Part shown: piece after piece, positions 51,956 to 61,026 of the stretch
How positions within the stretch are numbered: the stretch's first letter is position 1
Layout: each line of letters starts with the position of its first letter
Assembly (NCBI RefSeq): GCF_012972705.2
Contig: NZ_JABCSC020000003.1
Location: forward strand, 372,001 to 436,000
Direction: 5' to 3'
DNA: 64,000 nucleotides
Source: Uliginosibacterium aquaticum
GTDB taxonomy: Bacteria; Pseudomonadota; Gammaproteobacteria; Burkholderiales; Rhodocyclaceae
Translations under genes and position numbers: made by a program
The notes under the pieces: generated by a model
What the model was told of the DNA's origin: nothing
Database searches by the model: none
What the model saw: only the letters and a program-made list of their open reading frames with translations

Positions 51956-53188
51956 TCAGCGCAGGCCAGCGAGCGCCGCGGCGACGGCTGCTACGCGCGC
52001 TTCATGCACGCGCTGCGGGATCTGGCGCTTGTCGGCAAGCGCTGCTGCAATCGCGCCGGCATCCACGCCGCGGAAGGCGGCGAGCAGGGTTCGCCACAGG
52101 GTGCCATGCGGGTCAGCCTGCTGTTCGAAGCCGGTGCGACCGTGAAAGTCGCAGGCGGCAACTGCGAGCAAACCCTCGAAGCGTTCCGGGCGGCGTAGCG
52201 CATCGCTGCGCTCCAGCAGTTTTGTGAGGGTGTCGGCACGCATCTCGCCGATCTTGTGGATGTTGCCGTGCTCGCGGGCAGCCAGTAGCGCCAGTTCGCG
52301 GCAGTCCACCGGCACCTTGAGGCGTGCGCAGACGGCTTCAACCAGCGGTAGGCCGAGCGCTTCGTGGCCGTAGTGGTGCGGCCAGTTCTCGCGCGGGGTG
52401 CAGCCCTTGCCGAGATCGTGCAGCAGTGCCGCCCAGCGCACCGGCAGGCTCATGTTGCGTGCTGCGGCCTGGTCGATCACCAGCAGCAAGTGGCGGCCAG
52501 TATCGATTTCGGGATGGTATTGCTCGGGCTGGGGCACGCCGAAGAGGGCGTCGAGTTCCGGCAGCAGGCGAGCCAGGGCGCCACATTCGCGCAGCACTTC
52601 GAGCATGCGCGCCGGGTGCTGATACATCAGGCCGCGCGAGAGCTCCTGCCATACGCGCTCGGAGACCAGATGATCGACCTCGCCGGCCGCCACCATCTCG
52701 CGCATCAGGGAGAGGGTTTCTGGCGCCAGCGTGAAGTCCGGCAAGCGCGCGGCAAAGCGCGCCACCCGCAATATGCGTACGGGATCTTCGGCGAAGGCCG
52801 GGCTGACATGGCGGAAGACGCGTGCTGCGAGATCGCGCTGGCCGCCATAGGGGTCGATCAGCGAGCCGTCAGCGGCCTGGGCGATGGCGTTGATGGTGAG
52901 GTCGCGCCGGATCAGGTCTTCTTCGAGCGTGACATCGGCATCGGTGTGGAAGACGAAGCCCTTGTAGCCGGGCGCCGTCTTGCGCTCGGTGCGGGCCAGG
53001 GCATATTCCTCGTGCGTGTGCGGATGAAGGAAGACCGGGAAGTCCTTGCCGACCGGCTTGTAGCCTGCGGCGACGAGGGCTTCGGGGGTGGCGCCGACCA
53101 CGACCCAGTCGCGGTCCTGCACCGGCAGGCCGAGGAGGCGGTCGCGCACGGCGCCGCCGACGATGTAGCTGCTGAATTCCTGGGTCAT
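51956..53188 (-). CDS. cca: CCA tRNA nucleotidyltransferase (multifunctional, with HD domain)
   Basis: Adds or repairs the CCA end of tRNA. The 410-residue protein opens YIVGGAVRDRLLGLPVQDRD, the class II nucleotidyltransferase head with the DxD-type catalytic pair near 24-26, then RRDLTINAIA near 105, the EDPVRILRVARFAA block near 140 and an HD phosphohydrolase domain (LLHDLGKG near 234). This is the bacterial multifunctional Cca layout. Its ATG overlaps the asmA stop by 3 bases, so translation is likely coupled. Confidence 0.95.
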   Translation of the reverse strand: MTQEFSSYIVGGAVRDRLLGLPVQDRDWVVVGATPEALVAAGYKPVGKDFPVFLHPHTHEEYALARTERKTAPGYKGFVFHTDADVTLEEDLIRRDLTINAIAQAADGSLIDPYGGQRDLAARVFRHVSPAFAEDPVRILRVARFAARLPDFTLAPETLSLMREMVAAGEVDHLVSERVWQELSRGLMYQHPARMLEVLRECGALARLLPELDALFGVPQPEQYHPEIDTGRHLLLVIDQAAARNMSLPVRWAALLHDLGKGCTPRENWPHHYGHEALGLPLVEAVCARLKVPVDCRELALLAAREHGNIHKIGEMRADTLTKLLERSDALRRPERFEGLLAVAACDFHGRTGFEQQADPHGTLWRTLLAAFRGVDAGAIAAALADKRQIPQRVHEARVAAVAAALAGLR

Positions 53189-55353
53189 TTTTTGGCGGGT
53201 GAGGCGGTGGGCTTGGCAGTGCCCGGTTCGTAGCGCAGATCCGGGTGCAGCAGTGGACCTTTGAGGCGTAGCGGAATCGGCTTGCCACGCAGGGCGGTGA
53301 GCTCGCGTGGTGCGGCTGGCAGGAGTTCGGCTTGCAGGCTGAAATCCATTTCGCCGCGCGGCAGGTCGGCTTGGCCGCCACCGCCAAGCTTGAGCCATTT
53401 GCTGCGCGTTTCGATGCGTTCGACCGCGAGCTTGCCTTGCTCGAACACGAAGCGGCTGTTGGCGCTACCCAGTTCGCTGCGTTCATCCGCGGCCGGGCTG
53501 CGCGCGGACATGCGCCCGGTACTGATGGCGGGGGCCAGCTCCTGCAGACTGCGCTCGAGATCCACGCCTTGCAGGGTGGCGTCAGTGAGGTTCCAGCGGA
53601 TGGCGCCGCTGAGCGTTGCGAGCGGGGCCTGGCTGGCTTGCTGCAGCCAGCCGAGGCGGTAGGAGCCGCTGGCCTGGCCGCCTAGCGGCAGGGGCAGGCC
53701 GCTCTCCCGGGCGATGTCCGAGAGTGGCAGCGCACTGAAGTCACCTTGCAGGCTGACCCGGCTGCTGGCCGGCTCGACCAGCAGCTTGCCGGAGACTTCG
53801 CCGCCATGAATCCGGGCCAGAAAGCCGTCGGCACTGAGCTGGCCCTTGTCTATCAACAGGGGGCTTTGCAGGCTGGCAATCTCCACGCCACCGATGCGCA
53901 GGTGGGCGAGTTTCAGGCTGCCGCCAAGGCTGTACTGGTCCAGCGCAGGCAGGGTGAGCGGTGGCAGGCTGTTGCTGGGGCGGGCTTCCGCGAGCAGGCG
54001 ATCGACATCAAGGCGGGTGGCGCCGAGCTCGAAGCGCCCGCTCAGTGGCCACAGTTGCTGCAGACGGGCCTTGAGCTGCAGCGCATCCTCGCCGAGCAAG
54101 GCCTGCAAGGTGAGCTCGTTGTTGCCAGCCTGCAGGCTGAAGCTGCCGTCGAGGCGTGCGCGTGCGGCCGGGGTATGCAGGCGTGGGTGTTGCAGGCCGA
54201 TTTCGCCGGCAACCCGCTCGGCACGCAGCAGGCCGCTGAGCGGTTCGGCGTAGAGATCCAGCTTGAGCTGGCCTTCGCTGCCCAGCGTTTTGCCATACTG
54301 CTGCTTCCAGTCGAAGCGTGCCTGAGCGGTGTGGAAGCCGCGTGGGGCGGTGGCCTGCATTTCCGGCAGGTTCAGGCGCAATTCGCTTTGACCGTCCACT
54401 GTGCGCAGGGCCAACGTGGACTGGAAGTCGCGGCCCTGCAGGGTTTCGTCCAGCCAGCCGAGGTCGGGCGCGCTGGCGTTGAAATCCAGTGCCTGAGCCC
54501 CGGCGGCACCGCGCAGGCGGGCCTGCAGATCGGCCAGGCTGCCTTCGCGGCCGTAGCGTGCCCACAGCAGGCGCTGGGCATCGAGCTGCAAGGTGGCACC
54601 CTGCAGGCCATGGCTGTTGCCATCGAAGTTGGTGTGCAATTCGTCGAGGCTGCCGGAGGAGAGCCCGTCCTGCAGCTTAAGGCGCGCATCCCCGCGGAAC
54701 TTCAGCTCGCTGGTGCTGGCTGCTTCGCTGAGTTCGCCTTGCCAGCTGAGCTTGCCGGCCATCTCGCTGGCGGGCAGGCTGGCGTCAAGCTGCAGGCCAC
54801 GCAGCAGGATACGTTCGTTGCCGCCCTGCCGTTCGATGGCAAAGCGCGCCTCGTCCAGGCGCAGGCGCTCAAGCCGGAGTTGCCATTCCGGCAGGCCTGC
54901 CGAGGCGGGCGGATCGATCAGGTCGGTGAAGTTCCATTCGCCCTTGCGGTTGCGTTGCAGGCGGACACTTAGCCCGGTGACCCGCACGCCCCGCAGTTCG
55001 AAGATGCCCTGCAGCAGCGGCAGGGTAGCCAGCTCCAGGCGCAACTGGGTCACGCTGGCAAAAGCCTCGGAGCGGCCGGCCTCGGTCAGCGAGGCACGCT
55101 TGAGCAGCAGCGCCGGGCGCGGCCAGATGGAGAGTTGCGGCGGCTGGCTCATGAGCAGGCCGCGCTGGTGCACATCCTTGAAGTGGCGCGTGAGCGCTTG
55201 AGCGGTGTGCTCAGCATCGAAGCTGATCCACACCCACATGGCCAGTGCCGCCACTACAGCCATGATGCCGCCGAGGGTGAAGCCAAGCACGCGCAGGAGG
55301 ATTGCCAGACGGATCTTCAAACCAGTGCTTCCGGAGCAGGGAGCGGCAATCAT
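53185..55353 (-). CDS. AsmA family protein
   Basis: A 722-residue protein with one N-terminal membrane helix (about residues 17-43) and a long periplasmic beta-rich body, the layout of AsmA/TamB-like lipid-transport bridge proteins. An AsmA N-terminal block reads GEWNFTDLIDPPA near residue 140, and the C-terminal conserved part TLQGVDLERSLQEL is near 595. Such proteins affect outer-membrane lipid balance. The ATG at 55353 is close to GGAG; a TTG at 55320 with GGAAG 6 bases upstream is an alternative that would start directly at the membrane helix. Confidence 0.85.
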   Translation of the reverse strand: MIAAPCSGSTGLKIRLAILLRVLGFTLGGIMAVVAALAMWVWISFDAEHTAQALTRHFKDVHQRGLLMSQPPQLSIWPRPALLLKRASLTEAGRSEAFASVTQLRLELATLPLLQGIFELRGVRVTGLSVRLQRNRKGEWNFTDLIDPPASAGLPEWQLRLERLRLDEARFAIERQGGNERILLRGLQLDASLPASEMAGKLSWQGELSEAASTSELKFRGDARLKLQDGLSSGSLDELHTNFDGNSHGLQGATLQLDAQRLLWARYGREGSLADLQARLRGAAGAQALDFNASAPDLGWLDETLQGRDFQSTLALRTVDGQSELRLNLPEMQATAPRGFHTAQARFDWKQQYGKTLGSEGQLKLDLYAEPLSGLLRAERVAGEIGLQHPRLHTPAARARLDGSFSLQAGNNELTLQALLGEDALQLKARLQQLWPLSGRFELGATRLDVDRLLAEARPSNSLPPLTLPALDQYSLGGSLKLAHLRIGGVEIASLQSPLLIDKGQLSADGFLARIHGGEVSGKLLVEPASSRVSLQGDFSALPLSDIARESGLPLPLGGQASGSYRLGWLQQASQAPLATLSGAIRWNLTDATLQGVDLERSLQELAPAISTGRMSARSPAADERSELGSANSRFVFEQGKLAVERIETRSKWLKLGGGGQADLPRGEMDFSLQAELLPAAPRELTALRGKPIPLRLKGPLLHPDLRYEPGTAKPTASPAKK

Positions 55354-55416
55354 ACTCCAGCCGCAGGAGCGCTTTCCTGACGCAGGTCGGCTGTGTGAGG
55401 CGAGTTTGCCGGAGAC

Positions 55417-55441
55417 AAAAAGGGCCGCCCGAAGGCGGCCC
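55417..55441 (-). terminator. terminator of the PL1 lyase
   Basis: GGGCCGCC / GGCGGCCC stem with CGAA loop; the A-tract at 55417-55421 gives a T-run on the minus strand. Confidence 0.8.
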
Positions 55442-55465
55442 GCAAGCTTTGACTGTGCAGCTGGA

Positions 55466-56914
55466 TCAGTTGCAGCTGAGAGTGGCGTATGCCTTGCCCA
55501 CGCCCGCGACGCTGGGCAGGTTGGCCTTCACGCAGGCCGGTGTGTGCGGCGTGTAGGTGTAGGGCAGGGTGATCGGGAAGGCGCCAGTGGTGGTCCAGTT
55601 GGAAGCACTCTTGTCACCGCTGGAGGGTGTCGACCAGGTGATGTTGTAGGTGGTGAAGTCAGCCGTGCTGGTGATGTTGTTGTTGCGCAGATCCCAGAAG
55701 CCGCAGTTGCTGCCGCCGTCATAGAAGCACACCACCGGATTCTTGGCGTTCTGGAAGTAGTTGCTTTCGATCAGCGCGTAGCCGGCTTGGCGGGTGTTGA
55801 TGCCTGAGTCGCTGATACCGTCGTACAGGTTGTTGTAGACGTGGATCCAGCCACCGCGTTGCAGCGGCAGGCGGGCGTTCACGTTCTTGTAGTAGTTGTG
55901 GTGGTAGCTGATCTCGCGGCCGCCATCGATATCGCTGGACGAGGATCCATCCAGGCCGACTTTCTTGCTGTCGTGGATGTAGTTGTAGGACACGGTGATG
56001 TTGTGCGAGGCCTTCTTGATGTCGATGGCCGACTCGAAGGTTAGATCGCCGTCGGGCGAGCCGTTGCATTCGTTGTTTACGGCGAACATCTCGTTGTGGT
56101 CGATCCACACATTGGAACCGCCGTCGATGCGGAACATGTCGGCATCGTTGCTGGCACCACCGAGTGCGCCGATCTTCATGTTGCGCACGATGACGTTGTT
56201 CGAACCACCGTTGATCACGATGCCGAAGTTGGCCGACGAGCCGTTGGCGCCTTCAATGGTGATGCCTGCGGTGTAGTTCTTCACTTCGACATAGCGGTAG
56301 GCATCGTCCCAGTGCGGCGCCGGGCAATCGTGATTGGCGTCAATGGTGGAGTCCGCGACGATCTGGGCAATCAATGCGTCTTCATTGCCGGTGTAAGTGA
56401 TGTGCAGCGGATAGGCTCCGGTAGCCACCTTGGTGCCGGCATCGTCGTAGCGCGCGTTGGCAATGATGGTGTTGATTTCGGTGTGGCTGGCTGCAGTGAA
56501 TTTGCGTGCACTGGTAACGTTGCCGCCCGTTGCAGTGGAGAAACCACCGGAAGTCGTTGCGGCGGCACCGCCGGCAACGCTTGAAGCGGCTGTGCTGGAG
56601 ACCGACGACGAGGCCTTGCTCGATGAGGTAGCGGCTGTGCTGCTGGTCGCGGCGCTGGAGGCTGCTGTGGATGAGGTGACCGAACTCGAAGTGGCCGAGG
56701 CGTTCGTGCTGGAGACTGACGACGAGGCTTTGCTCGACGAGGTGGCGGCTGTGCTGTTGGCTGCGGAACTGGCCGAGGTTTGACTCGGGCTGCTGCTGGC
56801 AGTGCTGGTGGTTTCGCTGGATGACCCGCCACCACCACCGCCACAGGCGGTGAGCGCGACGCTCAGGATGGATGTCAGAAGAGTGGCTTTCAGGCCATGA
56901 GAGAGCTGCTGCAT
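55466..56914 (-). CDS. lipoprotein pectate lyase, PL1 family
   Basis: A 482-residue lipoprotein: lipobox ALTAC (Cys24), GGGGGG, a Ser/Ala/Thr linker with an internal repeat to about residue 130, then a PL1 right-handed beta-helix that cleaves polygalacturonate. Markers are VWIDHNEMFAVN (calcium-side strand), VSYNYIHDSKKVGLDGSS and RLPLQRGGWIHVYNNLYDG, the last containing the catalytic Arg region. Disulfide Cys sit near the C terminus. GGAGG lies 4 bases before the ATG; the frame start at 57028 is in the promoter region. A CRP-like site lies 100 bp upstream. Confidence 0.9.
   Translation of the reverse strand: MQQLSHGLKATLLTSILSVALTACGGGGGGSSSETTSTASSSPSQTSASSAANSTAATSSSKASSSVSSTNASATSSSVTSSTAASSAATSSTAATSSSKASSSVSSTAASSVAGGAAATTSGGFSTATGGNVTSARKFTAASHTEINTIIANARYDDAGTKVATGAYPLHITYTGNEDALIAQIVADSTIDANHDCPAPHWDDAYRYVEVKNYTAGITIEGANGSSANFGIVINGGSNNVIVRNMKIGALGGASNDADMFRIDGGSNVWIDHNEMFAVNNECNGSPDGDLTFESAIDIKKASHNITVSYNYIHDSKKVGLDGSSSSDIDGGREISYHHNYYKNVNARLPLQRGGWIHVYNNLYDGISDSGINTRQAGYALIESNYFQNAKNPVVCFYDGGSNCGFWDLRNNNITSTADFTTYNITWSTPSSGDKSASNWTTTGAFPITLPYTYTPHTPACVKANLPSVAGVGKAYATLSCN
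56592..56758. repeat. direct repeat inside the PL1 linker
   Basis: About 53 bp at 56592-56644 recur with few changes at 56706-56758, 114 bp apart. The copies encode the same linker block (SSSKASSSVSST), suggesting linker growth by duplication. Confidence 0.6.
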
Positions 56915-57013
56915 GATTCCTCCAGTTCCTTGCCGGCTTGTTATCAGGACGGGGAATGTAGGAAAAATTCCGACAAGGTGGCTGGATGTTAATCTGACAG
57001 TTTTTGTTAAAAA

Positions 57014-57029
57014 CGTGAAATTTGTCACA
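57014..57029 (-). promoter_or_regulatory. CRP/Vfr-like site upstream of the PL1 gene
   Basis: On the minus strand TGTGACAAATTTCACG fits TGTGA-N6-TCACA with one mismatch in the last base. It is about 100 bp upstream of the PL1 ATG, a usual activator position. Confidence 0.5.
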
Positions 57030-57085
57030 ATCCGACGAGCGGTGGCGGGCGCGCGCCAGGCGACCGTTCGCTGGCGTATGGGTGG

Positions 57086-58534
57086 CTATTCCGCGTCGGT
57101 TTCGTGCTCAGACCGGATGGCCTTGAAACGCGCTAGGGTGTGCTCACGCGCGGTGGCATGATCGACGCTCGGGGCCGGATAGTGGCGGCCGATCACGCAG
57201 CCAATGGCGTTCTGCTCGGCGGGTTTGAGTTTCCACGGGGCGTGGATGAACTTGTCCGGCACCGCCGCGAGTTCCGGTACATAGCGGCGGATGAACTTGC
57301 CTTGCGGATCGAACTTCTCCGATTGGGTGATCGGGTTGAAGATCCGGAACCAAGGTTGGGCATCGCAGCCGGTGGAGGCGGCCCATTGCCAGCCACCGTT
57401 GTTGGCGGCCAGATCGTAGTCGAGCAGCCACTGCGCGAAAAAGCGCTCGCCACGCAGCCAGTGAATGCCCAGATCCTTGGTGAGGAAACTGGCGCTGACC
57501 ATGCGCAGGCGGTTGTGCATGAAGCCGCTGGCGAGCAGCTGGCGCTGCGCAGCATCGACCAGCGGGTAGCCGGTGCGGCCTTCGCACCAGGCATCGAACA
57601 GGGCATCGGCAGCCGGGCCTTGTTCCCAGTGCAGCGCGTCGAACTCCGGTTTGTAGGCATGCTCGACCACGTGGGGATGGTTGAACAGCAACTGCTGGTA
57701 GAACTCGCGCCAGATCAGTTCCGACAACCAGCTTTCGGCGCCGGCGCCACTGCGCGCGTGGGCATTGCCGGCCAGTGCGCGGATCGATACGGTGCCAAAG
57801 CGCAGGTGGGTGGACAGGTAGGACACCCCCTTCACAGCGGGGAAATCGCGCGCCGCGTGGTACTGGTTGATGCGCCCGGTGAATGCCTCCCACAAGGCTT
57901 CGCCACCACTCATGCCGGGAGCGACACGCAAATCGCAGGTCTCGAATCCGAGGGCACTCAGCGCCGGCAGGTGGCTGCCTTCCGGCGGCGAGGCAAGATG
58001 ACCGGCGAAATCGGCAACCGGCCAGGCTCCCAGATCGCGCGGCTGCACACTGCGCAACCAGGCATTCTTGTAGGGCGTGAATACGCCGAAGGGCTTGCCG
58101 GACTGGGTCAGGATCTCGCGTCGCTCGAAGATCACCTGATCCTTGAAGGAGCGGAAGACAATGCCATTGTCTTTCAGGCTGTTTGCCACGCGGGTATCGC
58201 GGGCGATCGCGGCCGGCTCGTAGTCATGGTTGGCGAAAACCGTCACCACTTTCAATTCATTCGCGAGGCGCGGGATTTCTTCCTCTGCGCGGCCATGACG
58301 CACGATCAGGCCACCGCCTTTTTCGCGCAAACGGGCATCCAGCTCGGCGAGGCTGGCATGGATGAAGCTCACCCGTCTATCCTGCCGGGAAGGCAGCGCG
58401 TCGAGGATGTCGGTGTCGAACACGAAGGCGCAGAACACTCTGGCGTGAGCCTGCAAGGCGTGGGAGAGCGCGGCGTGATCGAAATCGCGCAGATCGCGGC
58501 GGAACCAGACGAGGGCGGCAGGGTCGCGGGACAT
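57086..58534 (-). CDS. phrB: deoxyribodipyrimidine photolyase (class I CPD)
   Basis: Repairs cyclobutane pyrimidine dimers with blue light. The 482-residue protein starts LVWFRRDLRDFDHAALSHAL (antenna-binding Rossmann domain) and its C-terminal FAD domain has SELIWREFYQQL, GRTGYPLVDAAQRQL, FMHNRLRMVSASFL and DYDLAANNGGWQWAASTG, all hallmarks of class I CPD photolyases. ATG at 58534 is chosen over the longer frame to 58858, which would overlap algH. It is divergent from algH. Confidence 0.95.
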   Translation of the reverse strand: MSRDPAALVWFRRDLRDFDHAALSHALQAHARVFCAFVFDTDILDALPSRQDRRVSFIHASLAELDARLREKGGGLIVRHGRAEEEIPRLANELKVVTVFANHDYEPAAIARDTRVANSLKDNGIVFRSFKDQVIFERREILTQSGKPFGVFTPYKNAWLRSVQPRDLGAWPVADFAGHLASPPEGSHLPALSALGFETCDLRVAPGMSGGEALWEAFTGRINQYHAARDFPAVKGVSYLSTHLRFGTVSIRALAGNAHARSGAGAESWLSELIWREFYQQLLFNHPHVVEHAYKPEFDALHWEQGPAADALFDAWCEGRTGYPLVDAAQRQLLASGFMHNRLRMVSASFLTKDLGIHWLRGERFFAQWLLDYDLAANNGGWQWAASTGCDAQPWFRIFNPITQSEKFDPQGKFIRRYVPELAAVPDKFIHAPWKLKPAEQNAIGCVIGRHYPAPSVDHATAREHTLARFKAIRSEHETDAE

Positions 58535-58579
58535 GGCTTCAGGTGGTTGCGGGCCGGAACAGGGCGCGGGCAAACAGGT

Positions 58580-58585
58580 TAAAAT
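58580..58585 (+). promoter_or_regulatory. candidate -10 box of the algH-pyr operon
   Basis: TAAAAT lies only 3 bp before the ATG at 58589, so a transcript from it would start at about the first codons. It points to a leaderless message or to a downstream start such as the GTG at 58601. Confidence 0.3.
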
Positions 58586-58588
58586 GGA

Positions 58589-59152
58589 ATGGTGCAAAAC
58601 GTGAACCTTACCCATCATTTCCTCATCGCCATGCCCGGGCTGGCCGATGGCCCTTTTGCCAAGGCACTGGTCTATCTGGCCGAACACAATGAGGACGGCG
58701 CGCTGGGCGTGGTAGTCAATCGCCCGCTCGATCTGGACATCAAAGAATTGATGGAGCGGATCGAGATTCCCCTCCAGCATGCCGAGCGCGGCGATGAATC
58801 GATCTACTTCGGCGGCCCGGTGCAGACCGATCGTGGCTTCGTGCTGCATCGCCCGCATGGTGACTGGCAGTCCAGCCTCAAGGTCACGCCCGAGATCGCC
58901 CTGACCAGTTCCAAGGACATCCTTCAGGCGCTAGCCGAACGTGGCGAACCGCAAGAATTGCTGATCACGCTCGGCTATGCCGGCTGGGGGGCAGGTCAGC
59001 TTGAGGAAGAACTGGCGCAGAACGCCTGGCTCACGGTGGCGGCCGATCCGCGCATCATCTTCGAGCGGCCGGCTGAGGAACGCCTGGACGCCGCCATTCA
59101 TCTATTGGGCATCGACTTCGCGAATCTCTCCGACGTGGCTGGCCACGCCTGA
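58589..59152 (+). CDS. algH: YqgE/AlgH family protein
   Basis: A 187-residue cytoplasmic protein: [47 protein letters not shown] and [13 protein letters not shown] are the DUF179 signature. Its biochemical role is unknown; in Pseudomonas it influences alginate synthesis. A start at GTG 58601 (giving NLTHHFL at the N terminus) is plausible because the ATG has no ribosome site. It overlaps ruvX by one base (TGATG). Confidence 0.9.
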   Translation: MVQNVNLTHHFLIAMPGLADGPFAKALVYLAEHNEDGALGVVVNRPLDLDIKELMERIEIPLQHAERGDESIYFGGPVQTDRGFVLHRPHGDWQSSLKVTPEIALTSSKDILQALAERGEPQELLITLGYAGWGAGQLEEELAQNAWLTVAADPRIIFERPAEERLDAAIHLLGIDFANLSDVAGHA

Positions 59153-59580
59153 TGGGCACCCTCCTCGGCTTCGACTTTGGCACTGCCCGCATCGGCGTGG
59201 CTACCGGCGAAACCGAAACCCGCCTGGCCCAACCGCTGACGACCATCCACGGTGAGGCCAATGATCTGCGTTTCGGTGAGATCGAGAAGCTCATCAAGGA
59301 ATGGCGCCCGGTGAGGCTGGTGGTCGGCTTGCCCAGCGCCTTGGATGGCACGGCCACCGAGATGACGGCGCGCTGCAAGCGCTTTGCCAACCAGTTGAAT
59401 GGCCGCTTCGGCCTGCCGGTAGTGCTGGTGGATGAGCGCCTGTCATCCGCGGAAGCTGAAGAAATGTTGCGCGAAGTCAGCCGCAGCTGGCGCGAACGTA
59501 AACAACATCTCGATGCGCTGGCTGCCCAGCGCATCCTGCAAAGTTTTCTGGACACGGACAATCACGATGAACCTGCCTGA
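59152..59580 (+). CDS. ruvX: Holliday junction resolvase-like YqgF/RuvX
   Basis: A 142-residue RNase H-fold nuclease-like protein: [17 protein letters not shown] with the first acidic residue, [15 protein letters not shown] near 62, and [14 protein letters not shown] near 93 give the active-site series. Members act in 16S rRNA 5' processing and possibly DNA repair. It sits between algH and pyrR, overlapping both (one base and 14 bp). Confidence 0.93.
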   Translation: MGTLLGFDFGTARIGVATGETETRLAQPLTTIHGEANDLRFGEIEKLIKEWRPVRLVVGLPSALDGTATEMTARCKRFANQLNGRFGLPVVLVDERLSSAEAEEMLREVSRSWRERKQHLDALAAQRILQSFLDTDNHDEPA

Positions 59581-60067
59581 CGCCAATGTGCTCTGCGAGC
59601 AACTCGCCACCCTGATCCGCCCGCAACTGCGGCCTGATACTGCACTGGTCGGTATTCACTCCGGCGGCGTGTGGGTGGCTGAGCGCCTGCATCAGCTACT
59701 GGACATCTCCGAACCGCTGGGCAGCATCGATGTGTCTTTCTATCGCGACGACTACGGCTCGCGCGGCCTGCATCCGCACCCGCAGAAGTCCGGCATCCCT
59801 TTCGACGTGAGCGAGCGCCACATCATCCTGGTGGATGACGTGCTCTACACCGGCCGCACCACGCGTGCCGCGTTGAATGAACTCTTCGACTATGGCCGCC
59901 CGGCCTGCGTGGATCTGGCTGTGCTGGTCGATCGTGGCGAGCGCCAACTGCCGATCGGCCCGACCTGGTGCGCCTGGCATCTGCCGGAGCGTCTGCCCGC
60001 AGGCAGCAAACTGGATCTGAAGCGCGATGTGGCCGGCAATCTTTCCCTGGAGGTGAAAAGTGCTTAA
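59567..60067 (+). CDS. pyrR: bifunctional pyr operon regulator / uracil phosphoribosyltransferase
   Basis: A 166-residue type I phosphoribosyltransferase. [18 protein letters not shown] near residue 85 is the PRPP-binding loop, and [15 protein letters not shown] near 52 is the PyrR hallmark. In proteobacteria PyrR lies beside pyrB and its regulatory action on RNA is uncertain. It overlaps the ruvX end by 14 bp and pyrB by 8 bp. Confidence 0.92.
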   Translation: MNLPDANVLCEQLATLIRPQLRPDTALVGIHSGGVWVAERLHQLLDISEPLGSIDVSFYRDDYGSRGLHPHPQKSGIPFDVSERHIILVDDVLYTGRTTRAALNELFDYGRPACVDLAVLVDRGERQLPIGPTWCAWHLPERLPAGSKLDLKRDVAGNLSLEVKSA

Positions 60068-61022
60068 TCCCCAGCTCACCAAGGATGGCCGCCTGCGCCA
60101 TCTGCTGACCCTCGATGGCCTGCCCAAAGCCATCCTCACCGAGATCCTCGACATCGCTGCGCCCTTCACCGAAGTGGCCGAGCGCGAGGTCAAGAAGCTG
60201 CCCCTGCTGCGCGGCAAGAGCGTGTTCAACGTGTTCTTCGAGAACAGCACGCGCACCCGCACCACCTTCGAGATTGCCGCCAAGCGCCTGTCGGCCGACG
60301 TAATCAACCTCAACGTGTCGACTTCCTCGACCAGCAAGGGCGAGACCCTGCTCGACACGGTAGACAATCTCTGCGCCATGGGCGCCGACATGTTCGTGAT
60401 GCGCCATGCCTCCAGCGGCGCGCCCTATCTCCTGGCCCAGCACCTGCGCAACACAGGCCGTGACCACATCAGCGTGGTCAATGCCGGCGATGGTCGCCAT
60501 GCACATCCCACGCAAGGCCTGCTGGACATGTACACCATCCGCCACTACAAGCAGGATTTCACCAGGCTGACGGTGGCCATCGTCGGCGACGTGCTGCACT
60601 CGCGTGTGGCGCGCTCCGAGATCGCTGCGCTGACCACGCTGGGCGTGCCCGAGGTGCGCGTGATCGCCCCCAAGACGCTGCTGCCGACCGATGTCGAACG
60701 CATGGGCGTGCGTGTCTTCCACAACATGGAAGAGGGCCTCAAGGGCGTGGATGTGGTGATGATGCTGCGCCTGCAGAACGAGCGCATGAGTGGCGCGCTG
60801 CTGCCTTCCAGTGGCGAGTATTTCAAGTTTTACGGCCTCACCGAAGAGAAGCTGGCGCTCGCCGCCAAGGATGCCATCGTGCTGCACCCGGGGCCGATGA
60901 ACCGCGGCGTGGAGATCGATTCGGCCGTGGCCGATGGCGATCATGCCGTGATCCTGCCGCAGGTGACTTTCGGCATTGCAGTGCGCATGGCGGTGATGAG
61001 CATGCTGGCAGCGGGGAACTGA
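60060..61022 (+). CDS. pyrB: aspartate carbamoyltransferase catalytic chain
   Basis: Forms carbamoyl aspartate from carbamoyl phosphate and aspartate. The 320 residues have [13 protein letters not shown] with the STRTR loop at 63-67, [12 protein letters not shown] near 145, [12 protein letters not shown] near 175 and [11 protein letters not shown] near 285. It starts with GTG overlapping pyrR. Together with the inactive dihydroorotase homologue downstream it should form the large ATCase complex seen in Pseudomonas. Confidence 0.95.
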   Translation: MLNPQLTKDGRLRHLLTLDGLPKAILTEILDIAAPFTEVAEREVKKLPLLRGKSVFNVFFENSTRTRTTFEIAAKRLSADVINLNVSTSSTSKGETLLDTVDNLCAMGADMFVMRHASSGAPYLLAQHLRNTGRDHISVVNAGDGRHAHPTQGLLDMYTIRHYKQDFTRLTVAIVGDVLHSRVARSEIAALTTLGVPEVRVIAPKTLLPTDVERMGVRVFHNMEEGLKGVDVVMMLRLQNERMSGALLPSSGEYFKFYGLTEEKLALAAKDAIVLHPGPMNRGVEIDSAVADGDHAVILPQVTFGIAVRMAVMSMLAAGN

Positions 61023-61026
61023 GAAC

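Noticed and set aside
53746-54972. 408-residue open frame antisense to asmA
   Set aside because: Low-complexity Gln/Ala/Gly product without motif, inside a well-supported AsmA gene.
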